A DNA stretch of 64,000 nucleotides from Ornithinibacillus bavariensis (GTDB lineage Bacteria > Bacillota > Bacilli > Bacillales > Amphibacillaceae), in NCBI RefSeq assembly GCF_050433565.1, contig NZ_JBNPWZ010000003.1, positions 186,001-250,000 of the forward strand. Reading direction: 5' to 3'. The position numbers and the translations under genes are program-made. This document shows positions 1 to 7,530 of this stretch, in pieces (positions within the stretch are counted from its first letter, which is position 1; each line of letters opens with the position of its first letter). The notes under the pieces were generated by a model that saw only the letters and a list, made by a program, of their open reading frames with translations, had not been told where the DNA came from and searched no databases.

Positions 1-91
1 GCTGATTACGATCCATTTTCGATTTGTTTTCATAAAGGTTGTCGATAACCTCATTAAGTTTCAATTTATAATCGCTTGTGAAGTCAATCAT
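1..91 (-). CDS. partial small protein running off the left edge
   Basis: A minus-strand reading frame starts with ATG at 91 and is still open at position 1, giving about 30 residues that begin MIDFTSDYKLK. The start overlaps the stop region of the sigma-like gene to its right by a few bases, as in a translationally coupled phage operon. The visible part is charged and probably helical. No family is recognised. Confidence 0.5.
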   Translation of the reverse strand, partial: MIDFTSDYKLKLNEVIDNLYENKSKMDRNQ

Positions 92-509
92 TTCCCAGAT
101 TCCCCTTTCCATAACTTAATCGATATCCCTCGTCATGCTTCGCCCAATATTCGAACACAGCTGCAATTTTAGAAAGGGTTGTTGCGATATAATTTCCTAC
201 AGCTTGCTGCGAGATCCCTAACTCCCTACCTGTCTGTCCCTGTGTCCAATCCTTGATAAATACACAGTTTATGGCACTTTTTTGACGACTCGTTAAGTTT
301 GCTAACTCAATTGCATTACTAAGGTCAGCTATTATCACTATCGCATCTGTATCTCCATCATATTGCCTTTTAACTAGCGCGTGATAGTCGGATAATAGTA
401 AACGAACACCTTCCGGATTATCAAGTGCATAGGCTTCGTCTATCCTTCGTTCCTTTTCAGTTAAATCAATCGTAGTTGAAACTATAATAATCAACTCCCC
501 TTTCTTCAT
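84..509 (-). CDS. phage-type sigma-like regulator (region 4 HTH)
   Basis: The C-terminal half carries a sigma-70 region 4-like helix-turn-helix (TGRELGISQQAVGNYIATTL), preceded by an acidic helical region (LTEKERRIDEAYALDNPEG). Such proteins usually act as positive control factors for late genes in phages and related elements, as Xpf does in PBSX. The start is uncertain. The frame is open to 584, but that start has no ribosome binding site. The ATG at 509 is close to a weak AAAGGA, and a non-ATG start further in, after GGGGAG, is also possible. It is one of several phage-like genes in the remnant at the left edge. Confidence 0.6.
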   Translation of the reverse strand: MKKGELIIIVSTTIDLTEKERRIDEAYALDNPEGVRLLLSDYHALVKRQYDGDTDAIVIIADLSNAIELANLTSRQKSAINCVFIKDWTQGQTGRELGISQQAVGNYIATTLSKIAAVFEYWAKHDEGYRLSYGKGNLGND

Positions 510-639
510 TCCTTTTATATTGTTTATAAGGTTGAAATCGATTTTTTTTTTATTTGTTGGAAATGTACCATCAACCTTGTTCATAAGATTGGGACAAAGT
601 TTTATCTTCTAAGATCAATCTGTTAGTAAAGTTTGCTTA

Positions 640-777
640 TTAACTTTTTTCTTCGCTATCTAACTCATACTCTTCAAGAGATTTCTCTGTTTTGATTATT
701 AGTCGTAAAACCATTTCTTCAAGTTCCCCTTATTCTAGCTTCACTTCTTTATTTGGTTGTTCAATGGAACTATTCAT
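640..777 (-). pseudogene. small phage-like gene with an in-frame stop
   Basis: An ATG at 777 overlaps the end of the 82-residue membrane protein gene and opens a 46-codon frame. A TAA codon at 730-732 splits the frame into 15 codons and then about 29 codons (GELEEMVLRLIIKTEKS and onward). Both halves are in one frame and have similar acidic composition, so one nonsense mutation in a small coupled gene is the simplest reading. A restart at the ATG near 711 is possible. Supports decay of this element. Confidence 0.4.
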
Positions 778-1018
778 TTTTTTCACTTCCCCTACGGTAG
801 GTTACAATTAAACCAAAAACAAATAACCATGCAGTAATGTGAGGAATTGCTCCAGTAGTTATCGGCAAAACACCGGTAAGGATTCCGCCAGCAAAGACTG
901 ATACGATTAGTCCGAAGAAATATCCGACGTAAGCTGCGATCGTAATGATTATTGGAACTAGGAATACAACCAACATTGCGTAGCCAGTCAGCTTTAGTGC
1001 GTCAATAAACACGTTCAT
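770..1018 (-). CDS. small membrane protein, 82 aa
   Basis: The start ATG at 1018 has a strong GGAGG ribosome binding site just upstream. The protein has two or three hydrophobic segments (residues about 12-50 and 60-75) and a short basic/acidic tail (YRRGSEKNE). It lies between phage-like regulator genes in the left-edge element. The function is unknown. Its size and topology would allow a holin-like or a conjugation-associated membrane protein, but no specific motif decides between them. Confidence 0.6.
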   Translation of the reverse strand: MNVFIDALKLTGYAMLVVFLVPIIITIAAYVGYFFGLIVSVFAGGILTGVLPITTGAIPHITAWLFVFGLIVTYRRGSEKNE

Positions 1019-1174
1019 TTATTCATCCTCCTTCTTGAACACGTAGATACTGTGTTTAGATGTATTGCTAAAAAACGCTTTCTCGACAAACTGTGTTACC
1101 CATTAACAGTAGAATTAATAACTTAGTTATTTTGATGATCACAAGTTTACAGCCTCACCTACTTTACAAAGAAT

Positions 1175-1203
1175 AAAGGACATCTCACAAAGAGATGTCC
1201 TTT
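1175..1203 (-). terminator. intrinsic terminator, bidirectional
   Basis: A 9-bp perfect stem (GGACATCTC / GAGATGTCC) with a 5-base loop is flanked by AAA and TTT. It lies directly downstream of the minus-strand regulator gene ending at 1258. Confidence 0.6.
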
Positions 1204-1257
1204 GACAAACTGGTATGCTATTACTATAAAACGTTTTATCAATAGAAAACATTCCTA

Positions 1258-1671
1258 CTATTTACTGCTAGAAAAGGTCAAGTTTAGGTCATGAGCAAAC
1301 TTCAACACTCTCATTATTTCAGCATGTTTTTTATAAATGTACCCAGCACTATAGTTTAATTGTTCGGCAATGCTCTCTAAGGTCCTATCTTCTACGTATT
1401 TTTGATAAAGGATCTGATGATCTATTCCTTTAAAAGAACTAATTAATTTCTTAGCATCATATAAATCATTCATTTTATGAGCTAATTCATATTCTAGTTC
1501 AAATATAGTATTTTCAAGATTAGCAGCTACTGACTTATCATTTAACTTTACATTTTGCAAATCTCCGGAAGTCCACCGCTTTAATTCCTTCTTGTTTCTT
1601 GCTATTTGATATTCAAGATAATCCATATCCTGTTGTAATTGTTGATAGTCCTTTATCCATTGATACATCAT
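1258..1671 (-). CDS. phage regulatory protein with C-terminal HTH, 137 aa
   Basis: A long coiled-coil N-terminal region (residues 1-80, rich in K, E, L, N) is followed by a sigma-region-4-like helix-turn-helix (RTLESIAEQLNYSAGYIYKK, about residues 93-112). This layout is typical of phage late-transcription regulators of the ArpU/RinA/DUF1492 kind. The start ATG at 1671 is preceded by AGGTGG. The gene is followed by its own terminator. The regulator role is inferred from domain layout only. Confidence 0.6.
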   Translation of the reverse strand: MMYQWIKDYQQLQQDMDYLEYQIARNKKELKRWTSGDLQNVKLNDKSVAANLENTIFELEYELAHKMNDLYDAKKLISSFKGIDHQILYQKYVEDRTLESIAEQLNYSAGYIYKKHAEIMRVLKFAHDLNLTFSSSK

Positions 1672-2149
1672 TCTCTACCACCTTTTCCTTCCATAAGAAA
1701 TCGTTTTTAATCCTTGTAATTCATGCTAAACCTATTTCTAGATTACTTAATTAATATTCTCCATCTATTGTTCATAAATTTAATATAGAAAGTTTTAAAA
1801 CCCTGTATTTATAACTAAATCTGATATACACTTGTTGCATCCAGTCAAGAAGATATGTTCTATTAGGTTTGGAAATAAATTAATGATTATCACCAACCTA
1901 TATGCTACAATATGTTTGATAATGTTTTACTTAGGCTCACTGATTCCCGTCAGTGGGTTTTTCTTTCGCATAATTTGCATATATTTGATAACTAGTACTG
2001 CTCGTCCACTCTTTTAAATTGCAGAGAATTATCAAATGTATTTGTAAGCTACACTTCTACTAACTCTCTTTGCTCACTCTTTTATTTCATTTCACTTCTT
2101 CACTTGAACTAGCTACATCTGAAATATCTAAACCTATTAACCTCAACTC
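1672..2149. other. intergenic stretch with an orphan plus-strand terminator
   Basis: No convincing gene is seen in these 478 bases. A 61-codon plus-strand frame at 1832-2017 is rejected because it has no ribosome binding site and a terminator hairpin lies inside it. The only clear element is the hairpin at 1936-1962. Confidence 0.4.
1936..1962 (+). terminator. orphan plus-strand terminator
   Basis: CTCACTGA and TCAGTGGG can pair around a short loop and are followed by TTTTTCTTTC on the plus strand. The neighbouring genes are all on the minus strand, so the transcript it ends is unknown. Confidence 0.5.
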
Positions 2150-2332
2150 CTAAACACCTAAAATTTTTTTAATGTGTTTAATAAGTTCTTGCGCCTTTGG
2201 TCCATTTTTTCTACCATTGATAATGTCAGATAAATAAGCATTTGAAATACCAACTATATAAGCTAACTCCTTCTGACTCATCCTCCGTTTAAATAATATC
2301 AATCTGACCATTACTCCCAAATCTTCTGACAT
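2150..2332 (-). CDS. small XRE-family HTH protein, 60 aa (Cro-like)
   Basis: Almost the whole protein is a lambda-repressor-type HTH (MSQKELAYIVGISNAYLSDI, about residues 18-37), followed by a short helical tail. It is divergent from the XRE regulator at 2641, and the 300 bases between them hold repeated TTAGCTAA boxes. This is the usual phage or ICE switch layout. The Cro-like or excision-control role is inferred from position. Confidence 0.7.
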   Translation of the reverse strand: MSEDLGVMVRLILFKRRMSQKELAYIVGISNAYLSDIINGRKNGPKAQELIKHIKKILGV

Positions 2333-2355
2333 GACTCTACCTCCTTCTTTTAAAA

Positions 2356-2570
2356 GATTAGCTAATTTGTTAGCTAATTCGCTAAAAATAATTGACCTAT
2401 ATTAGCTTGTATGCTATTATTTAAGCATAGCTAAATAAGACTTGAAAAAGCCTTGAAATAATACATTTATCCCATTCTTCTAGGAAAGAATAGTATACAA
2501 AATGGTCGGGAATTTCTTTACTCTCTTTGGCTAATAAATTAGCTTATGAACATACTATATTAGCTTTTGC
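2356..2570. promoter_or_regulatory. switch region with TTAGCTAA operator repeats
   Basis: Perfect TTAGCTAA palindromes lie at 2356-2363 and 2368-2375, and a TTCGCTAA variant at 2376-2383. Related pieces (TTAGCTT, CATAGCTAA, AATTAGCTTATG, TTAGCTTTTGCGCTA) recur through 2398-2430 and 2530-2575. They sit between two divergent XRE genes, as expected for operators bound by those proteins. Confidence 0.55.
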
Positions 2571-2640
2571 GCTATTTGTCAACATTAGATAGTGTGAAAG
2601 TTAATTTATTTCGTTTTAAGTTATAGAAAGGTTGATAAAT

Positions 2641-2964
2641 ATGAGTTTAGTACAACGAATTAAAACTCTATGTGACGAAAAAAAAGTAACTTTTGCAGAA
2701 GTAGAGAGAAAAGTAGGTATCTCTAACGGACAAATTCGTCGTTGGGATAATTCATCACCAAAGATTGAAAATGTTAAAAAGGTTGCAGACTTCTTTAATG
2801 TTTCTGTCGACTATCTCCTTGGGCGTACTGATAAACAAGTTATTAATGTAGAAAATGAACCATCTACCATTGCTGCCCATCACGAGGGAGAAGATTGGAC
2901 AGAAGAAGAATTAGAAGAGATCGAACGATTTAAGGAATTCATTAAAACAAAAAGACAACAATAG
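2641..2964 (+). CDS. XRE-family repressor, 107 aa
   Basis: N-terminal HTH (about residues 8-62, with ISNGQIRRWDNSSPKIENVK and the family ending VDYLLGRTD), followed by an acidic linker (EGEDWTEEELEEIERFKEFI) seen in many Bacillus phage and ICE repressors. The ATG at 2641 is chosen because GAAAGG lies upstream; an in-frame TTG at 2632 is less likely. It is the first gene of a plus-strand pair with the ImmA-like gene that starts 10 bases after its stop. Confidence 0.8.
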   Translation: MSLVQRIKTLCDEKKVTFAEVERKVGISNGQIRRWDNSSPKIENVKKVADFFNVSVDYLLGRTDKQVINVENEPSTIAAHHEGEDWTEEELEEIERFKEFIKTKRQQ

Positions 2965-2974
2965 GGGGTGCTTA

Positions 2975-3448
2975 ATGATGCAGTATGAAAAGCTTTTAGA
3001 TGAAGCTTCATCTTTAGGGTTGTCTGTTTACGAAAGATATCTGAAAGGACAAATTAAAGGTCTATATAGTGATAATGTTATATGGATGAACAAGTCCCTT
3101 CCAACTTACGCTGAGAAATATTGCATTCTTGCGGAGGAGATGGGTCATTATAAAACCTCAGTAGGTAATATACTCGATCAATCAAAGATTGACAATCGCA
3201 AACAAGAACAACGGGCTCGATCCTGGGCTTATGAAAAAATAGTTCCTTTATCCAAAATTATTCAAGCACATAAAGAACAAATTAAAAATAAATATGAGTT
3301 TGCGGAATTTTTAGGAGTTACGGAGTCATTTTTAGAAAAGGCACTTGAACGATATCAAGAGAAATACGGCGATGCAATTAATTACAACAAGGGCTATACA
3401 ATATGCTTCAATCCATTAGGGGTAATCGAATGGTTTGAGGACATATAA
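2975..3448 (+). CDS. ImmA/IrrE-like protein, 157 aa, atypical metal motif
   Basis: The position directly after an XRE repressor and the motif ILAEEMGHYKTSVG (about residues 50-63) match the ImmA/IrrE family. Those are metallopeptidases that cleave the cognate repressor on induction. The canonical HExxH is replaced by AEExGHY, so the first zinc-binding His is absent. The C-terminal part (YEFAEFLGVTESFLEKALERY) is a HTH-like helical region common to this subgroup. Start ATG at 2975 follows AGGGGGTG. Activity as a peptidase is uncertain. Confidence 0.65.
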   Translation: MMQYEKLLDEASSLGLSVYERYLKGQIKGLYSDNVIWMNKSLPTYAEKYCILAEEMGHYKTSVGNILDQSKIDNRKQEQRARSWAYEKIVPLSKIIQAHKEQIKNKYEFAEFLGVTESFLEKALERYQEKYGDAINYNKGYTICFNPLGVIEWFEDI

Positions 3449-3577
3449 TTTTTTTGCACAAAAAAGAACATACGTTTTGTTTTTTGAATGATAATAATAC
3501 TAGTTCTGACTAGCACATTAAGATATGAAAGGAATTCGTAGTAATAAAACATAGAAAATGTAAGAATACCTAAAAAT

Positions 3578-3614
3578 AAAAACCCTTGTAAACTTATAGT
3601 TTACAAGGGTTTTG
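3578..3614 (-). terminator. terminator of the tRNA unit
   Basis: A perfect stem (AAACCCTTGTAAACT with its complement) and A/T runs on both sides lie just downstream of tRNA-Arg on the minus strand. It could work in both directions. Confidence 0.65.
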
Positions 3615-3619
3615 TTAAC

Positions 3620-3692
3620 GTCCCAGGAGAGATTCGAACTCCCGACCCACAGCTTAGAAGGCTGTTGCTCTATCCTGCTGAGCTACTGGGAC
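3620..3692 (-). tRNA. tRNA-Arg (anticodon UCU)
   Basis: The minus strand folds as a 73-nt cloverleaf. It has acceptor arms GTCCCAG / CTGGGAC, D-arm AGCTCAGCAGGATAGAGC, anticodon stem ACAGC / GCTGT with loop CTTCTAA (anticodon TCT), and T-arm GTTCGAATC. CCA is not encoded. It is the second tRNA of a two-gene unit. Confidence 0.9.
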
Positions 3693-3703
3693 ATATGTAG
3701 AAG

Positions 3704-3774
3704 AGCGGGTGAAGGGAATCGAACCCTCGACATCAGCTTGGAAGGCTGGAGTTTTACCATTAAACTACACCCGC
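3704..3774 (-). tRNA. tRNA-Gly (anticodon UCC)
   Basis: The minus strand gives a 71-nt tRNA with acceptor GCGGGTG, D-arm TAGTTTAATGGTAAAA, anticodon loop CTTCCAA (anticodon TCC) and T-arm GGTTCGATTCC. Its first 31 bases plus the 5' flank ATAT are repeated exactly at 3899-3933, closer to the promoter. Confidence 0.9.
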
Positions 3775-3778
3775 ATAT
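3744..3778. repeat. direct repeat copy 1 (within tRNA-Gly)
   Basis: These 35 bases are identical to 3899-3933. They cover the 5' leader ATAT and the 5' half of tRNA-Gly up to the anticodon stem. Confidence 0.8.
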
Positions 3779-3898
3779 GAGTAAGTGAAAAATATTAAAT
3801 TTGATTTACGCAAAACATGCCCCTGCATCTACAAGCATATTCAAAGATGTCTATTCTTCGGGGCAACTCGTAGCATATTCGGTAGAAGCAAAGCTCGT

Positions 3899-3933
3899 GG
3901 CTGGAGTTTTACCATTAAACTACACCCGCATAT
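3899..3933. repeat. direct repeat copy 2: truncated tRNA-Gly 5' half
   Basis: A second exact copy of the tRNA-Gly 5' half, 155 bases from the first. It lacks the 3' half and cannot make a tRNA. It lies between the tRNA promoter and the intact gene, and the 120 bases between the copies can fold (TGCCCC near 3819 with GGGGCA near 3860). Looks like a scar of integration or of a short dispersed repeat at the tRNA. Confidence 0.65.
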
Positions 3934-3994
3934 AAAAAATGAAAAGCTATTTTGTTAATTTAAATTAACTAACTTGTTTTTAGTCACAAGACTT

Positions 3995-4023
3995 ATTATA
4001 TGTACTTTATATATTATTGTCAA
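3995..4023 (-). promoter_or_regulatory. consensus sigma-A promoter of the tRNA unit
   Basis: On the minus strand TTGACA (4023-4018) and TATAAT (4000-3995) are both perfect and are separated by 17 bases. Reads toward tRNA-Gly and tRNA-Arg. Confidence 0.8.
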
Positions 4024-4058
4024 CAGTAAAATTTAAAGTTACAATTTACGGAAAACTT

Positions 4059-4098
4059 AGTGAAAGGATGATTCTATCTATTAGAAGCATCCTTCACT
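4059..4098 (-). terminator. terminator after ysnB
   Basis: A long stem (AGTGAAGGATG with CATCCTTTCACT on the minus strand) lies immediately after the ysnB stop and ends the rph-ysnA-ysnB unit. Confidence 0.6.
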
Positions 4099-4100
4099 CA

Positions 4101-4610
4101 CTAAATAGAAGTTGTAAATGATAAATCTTCAAGTTGTGTACCATCTATCGTTAAAAAGTTAACCTTGATTGAATCTTTTGTTTCCCATTGTAAAACCGCA
4201 TAAGTTTTTTCAGATCTTATGCGTGGTTGCCTAATACTACCTGGATTAAGAAAAAGCTTGTCTCCAACCTTTTCCGCTCCCGCAATATGAGAATGACCGA
4301 AACATACAACATCGGCACTTTCCTCTTCAGCACGGTAAGAAAGACTCATAAGACTACTTTTTACCTGATATAAATGACCGTGAACTACAAAAAATAGTAG
4401 CCCATCAATTTCTATCTTTTGTTCATTAGGAAATCTTCCATAAAAATCACAATTTCCGGCTACTGTGATTACATTTTCTAGTTCCAATGCTTCCTCACTA
4501 AGTTCGGAGTCACCACAATGAATCATATAATCTGCTTTTTCTCGTTCTTTAATTGTCACTATTTCATTTGTTAACCCATGACTATCACTCATGATTACAA
4601 CCTTTGTCAT
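4101..4610 (-). CDS. ysnB: YfcE/MJ0936-family metallophosphoesterase YsnB
   Basis: Calcineurin-like phosphoesterase of about 169 residues with the family metal-binding motifs: SDSHG near the N-terminus, HCGDSE, GNCDF, VVHGH and GHSHIAG. The family hydrolyses phosphodiester substrates in the cytoplasm; the natural substrate of YsnB is not settled. ATG at 4610 is chosen over the in-frame GTG at 4619 because GGAG lies 8 bases upstream. It is separated from ysnA by a few bases, and the order rph-ysnA-ysnB is that of Bacillus subtilis. Confidence 0.88.
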   Translation of the reverse strand: MTKVVIMSDSHGLTNEIVTIKEREKADYMIHCGDSELSEEALELENVITVAGNCDFYGRFPNEQKIEIDGLLFFVVHGHLYQVKSSLMSLSYRAEEESADVVCFGHSHIAGAEKVGDKLFLNPGSIRQPRIRSEKTYAVLQWETKDSIKVNFLTIDGTQLEDLSFTTSI

Positions 4611-4623
4611 GCTCTTCACTCCA

Positions 4624-5220
4624 CTAGCTTAAATTTTGAATCCATTCTTCTAATTGAACCATGGCGTGATATCGATGACTAATTTTATTCTTTATATTAG
4701 GCTCTAGCTCAGCCATTGTTTGCTCATAGCCTTCAGGGATAAAAATTGGATCATAACCAAAGCCATGACTACCTCTCTCAGCAAGCGCTATTTTCCCTTC
4801 ACAGCTTCCTTTTTTAAACAGTGTTGGTTGCCCAGGTATAGAAACAGATAGGACACAAACAAATCGTGCAGTGCGATTAGAGGCCTGTACATTTTCCAAT
4901 TCCTTTAATACTTTTACTATATTCGCCTGGTCATCCTTTGGCTCCCCGGCATACCGTGCAGAATATATTCCTGGCCTACCATCTAATGCATCAATCATTA
5001 GGCCAGAATCATCAGCCATTACCGGTATATTTAATAGCTTCATAATCCCCTCTGACTTTAATGCAGCGTTTTCTTCAAAGGTTGAACCGGTCTCCTCGAT
5101 ATCAGGTATATCTTCCTCTAGCTCTAGTAAAGAAATAGCATTAATCCCATACTTGGCGAACATTATCTTGAATTCTTCAGCTTTCCCTTTATTTTTAGTG
5201 GCGATAATTAATTGCTTCAT
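4624..5220 (-). CDS. ysnA: RdgB/HAM1-type XTP/dITP pyrophosphatase
   Basis: 198 residues, the normal length for the Ham1/RdgB family that removes non-canonical purine nucleoside triphosphates (dITP, XTP). Conserved motifs are TKNKGKAEEF at the N-terminus, EETGSTFEENAALKS, ADDSGL, the GRPGIYSARYAG segment, and GFGYDPIFIPEG near the C-terminus. The start abuts the rph stop at 5221, indicating an operon with rph. Confidence 0.93.
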   Translation of the reverse strand: MKQLIIATKNKGKAEEFKIMFAKYGINAISLLELEEDIPDIEETGSTFEENAALKSEGIMKLLNIPVMADDSGLMIDALDGRPGIYSARYAGEPKDDQANIVKVLKELENVQASNRTARFVCVLSVSIPGQPTLFKKGSCEGKIALAERGSHGFGYDPIFIPEGYEQTMAELEPNIKNKISHRYHAMVQLEEWIQNLS

Positions 5221-5985
5221 TTATTTTCCATCCTGTCCCTTTAAGGTTTCCCCGATACGACTAGCTAAATCTCCTAATACTTCTTCTTGTATGCTAAAGA
5301 TAGTTGCTAATCCGTCATTTGCAAGTCCTAAAAGGGTATGTAATTGATTCATGGAAAATGTAGCTTCCTCGCCAGTTCCTTGAATCTCTACAAATTCTCC
5401 TGCCCCTGTCATCACCACATTCATATCGACATTGGCATGAGAATCTTCCTCATAATTTAAATCCAAGATCTCCGTTCCGTCTGGTAATATTCCAACAGAT
5501 GTAGCAGCAAGAAAATCAGTAACAGGCATTTTTTTCAATGTGTTATTGTCTAGTAACTTGCCAAATGCAAGAACCATTGCTACAAATGCACCTGTAATAG
5601 AAGCTGTTCTCGTTCCCCCATCAGCCTGAATTACGTCACAGTCTATCCAAACAGTTCTTTCTCCAATTTGCTCTAAATCAACAACTGAGCGTAGCGCTCT
5701 GCCAATCAGTCGTTGTATTTCCATTGTTCTACCTGATACTTTGCCTTTTGAAGATTCCCTAATATTTCGATCCTGAGTTGCGCGCGGTAGCATGGCGTAT
5801 TCAGCTGTTACCCACCCTTTTCCTTGTCCGCGCATAAAAGGAGGGACTCTGTCTTCAATGGTTGCATTGCAAATCACTTTTGTCTCGCCTACTTGAATTA
5901 ATACAGAGCCTTCGGGATGTTTGATAAAATTTGTTGTAATTGTAATAGGTCTTAAACTATTTTCACTACGTTGATCGTTTCTCAT
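5221..5985 (-). CDS. rph: ribonuclease PH
   Basis: 254 residues with typical RNase PH features: R-rich N-terminus (MRNDQRSENSLRPITI), GEGTKV-like strand (GETKVICNATIEDRVPPFMRGQGKGWVTAEY), RSLRAVVDLE-like helix, DCDVIQADGGTRTASITGAFVA and LDLNYEEDSHANVDMNVV. It trims tRNA 3' ends by phosphorolysis in the cytoplasm. ATG at 5985 is preceded by AAGGAGG. First gene of rph-ysnA-ysnB. Confidence 0.95.
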   Translation of the reverse strand: MRNDQRSENSLRPITITTNFIKHPEGSVLIQVGETKVICNATIEDRVPPFMRGQGKGWVTAEYAMLPRATQDRNIRESSKGKVSGRTMEIQRLIGRALRSVVDLEQIGERTVWIDCDVIQADGGTRTASITGAFVAMVLAFGKLLDNNTLKKMPVTDFLAATSVGILPDGTEILDLNYEEDSHANVDMNVVMTGAGEFVEIQGTGEEATFSMNQLHTLLGLANDGLATIFSIQEEVLGDLASRIGETLKGQDGK

Positions 5986-6060
5986 GTAAAATCCTCCTTA
6001 TCTCAAATTAGCTTATCATATTTTCTGTTCTTGATTCATCCTTTTTCCATTGAAATGTAA

Positions 6061-6090
6061 AAAAAACAAGAGGAGCATTCCCGCTCCTCT
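6061..6090 (-). terminator. terminator after gerM
   Basis: AGAGGAGC pairs perfectly with GCTCCTCT, with a T-rich run following on the minus strand, just past the gerM stop. Confidence 0.8.
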
Positions 6091-6094
6091 TCGA

Positions 6095-7171
6095 TTAAAA
6101 CTTTTGTGATGGTGTGAAAAAGTCTCTTGTTACAGGCTTTGTATAAACTTCTCCACTTTCATTTGCAATTTGCTCGACATTTTCTACTCTCACATTAACT
6201 GCTTCAACAGACTCTTGCTCTGTTAATGTACGCACTAGGGTCTCCATTACTTCATCCGCAATTACACCGCTCTCCATGTCTTTTAAGACATTTTGGTTAA
6301 ATACAATTTCTAGTACACCGCTATCCAATTTCGGGTTATCCACTAGCATTGTTGTATTATTAAAGACATGCATAAGATTCGTATCGTAGGCAGGTCCATC
6401 AATCAGTGCCTCTACAATTGCTTGATGAATATTTCCATCCTTTGCCTCTATATACTGTGTTACAGGAACAAAATATTGTTTTTCGTCATGCTCTGTTGGA
6501 AAATACATCGTAACCGCTTTTCCACTTATTAAATCCACAGTATCTGATGGAACGATATTAATACCATTAGCTCTTGTATAGCCATTTGCAATAGATGTAC
6601 CACTAACAGGCATTTCCTTAAGCTCTTGACCATTTATACGAAGCTTTACCCGCTCCACACTATCAAACTGTGTTAGTGTAAATGTCATTGCTTCGAGTAT
6701 TTTCACTTCATCCTCTGCAGCATATTCCTTAAATTCCTCAGATAAATCAACTGTAATTGTACCATCCTCAATACTTAAGCCTAGCACTTCAGTTCCTGCT
6801 GGCAGTACTGCTTGGAATCCATTAGGTAGTAGTGAAGTGACTGGACCATCTTTCACAAGATACTCCAAAATTTGTTGAGCAACCTCATTTGACTCAGGAA
6901 CTGGTAATTCAAAATTCTGTGGTGCTACTAATCCGTTTGAATCTAGTAAAAATAATTGACGTTCAACCGTTTCTTCCGCTTCCTCGGTTTCTTTATTTGT
7001 TTCACTTCCGTCCGACTCTGTCTTGGTCTTGGTATCCTTCTGACCATCAACTTCTTCAGCATTTGGAGGCGGGTCCATATCAGGCAAGGATTGTTCTCCT
7101 TGGAAACATCCACTTAGAAGTAATAGCGTACAAAAGAGCGCAAGCAGCATCAGAATAAATCGTTTTCTCAT
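6095..7171 (-). CDS. gerM: GerM, sporulation/germination lipoprotein
   Basis: 358 residues. The N-terminus is a lipoprotein signal (hydrophobic stretch, lipobox LLSGC with Cys22), followed by an acidic, low-complexity linker (about residues 28-70). Two GerMN repeats then follow, about residues 75-200 and 215-345, each with a TVDLSEEF-like or LEIVFNQNV-like strand and a TLT/LVRTLT helix. In Bacillus GerM is made during sporulation and contributes to cortex and germination, and it stabilises SpoIIQ localisation. It lies between racE and rph as in B. subtilis. Confidence 0.92.
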   Translation of the reverse strand: MRKRFILMLLALFCTLLLLSGCFQGEQSLPDMDPPPNAEEVDGQKDTKTKTESDGSETNKETEEAEETVERQLFLLDSNGLVAPQNFELPVPESNEVAQQILEYLVKDGPVTSLLPNGFQAVLPAGTEVLGLSIEDGTITVDLSEEFKEYAAEDEVKILEAMTFTLTQFDSVERVKLRINGQELKEMPVSGTSIANGYTRANGINIVPSDTVDLISGKAVTMYFPTEHDEKQYFVPVTQYIEAKDGNIHQAIVEALIDGPAYDTNLMHVFNNTTMLVDNPKLDSGVLEIVFNQNVLKDMESGVIADEVMETLVRTLTEQESVEAVNVRVENVEQIANESGEVYTKPVTRDFFTPSQKF

Positions 7172-7358
7172 GTCATTCCCTCCTACGATGGTTTGTACTA
7201 CTATATATACGAGCCTATTTTAAATTTAGACCTGATGAATAAAAATAATAAAAAAATAATTTGTTTATAAAATTAGTGTAATAGCTTAATTGACTATAGA
7301 TTTTTAGAGACAAATTTGCGGTTGTCTGTAACCCTCCTTTGGGATATTTAAAGGAGAA

Positions 7359-7463
7359 ATGAAACTATGTTATAAGATGGTAATATTATTTACGATGTAT
7401 TCCATTGTTCTGTTTATCTATACAGTCTCAGAATTACAAAATGATTTCCTAAAAACTACATAA
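7359..7463 (+). CDS. possible 34-aa membrane peptide
   Basis: A plus-strand frame from ATG at 7359 encodes a peptide with one hydrophobic segment (MVILFTMYSIVLFIYTV). AAGGAG lies only 2 bases before the ATG, closer than is usual, so translation is doubtful. No homologue is recognised. Confidence 0.2.
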   Translation: MKLCYKMVILFTMYSIVLFIYTVSELQNDFLKTT

Positions 7464-7464
7464 C

Positions 7465-7521
7465 AAAAGCCAAATCATCCGGTGTAAACCTAACTAGGTT
7501 ACATCCAATGATTTGGCTTTT
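7465..7521 (-). terminator. terminator after racE
   Basis: A long stem (AAAAGCCAAATCAT on one arm, ATGATTTGGCTTTT on the other) has a further inner hairpin. It lies directly downstream of the racE stop and ends in T residues on the minus strand. Confidence 0.8.
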
Positions 7522-7530
7522 GCTGGTAGC

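Larger units (their letters stand above)
1..3560. mobile_element. remnant of a phage-like or integrative element
   Basis: A block of phage-type regulators, small proteins, a divergent XRE switch with operators and an ImmA-like gene abuts the tRNA cluster. No integrase follows the ImmA-like gene, where one is normally found, and one small gene carries a nonsense codon. The left boundary is outside the window. The right boundary is not defined by a repeat that can be identified with certainty. Confidence 0.45.
7172..7530. other. intergenic region gerM-racE
   Basis: 359 bases. It holds the racE terminator at 7465-7521 and a weak plus-strand candidate small ORF at 7359-7463. The rest is AT-rich with no recognisable element. 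Confidence 0.4.

Noticed and set aside
1832..2017. Plus-strand 61-codon reading frame
   Set aside because: No ribosome binding site, low-complexity hydrophobic product and an intrinsic terminator inside the frame.
3779..3898. Possible third tRNA or small RNA between the tRNA-Gly copies
   Set aside because: No cloverleaf, no anticodon arm and no terminator; only a loose TGCCCC/GGGGCA pairing.
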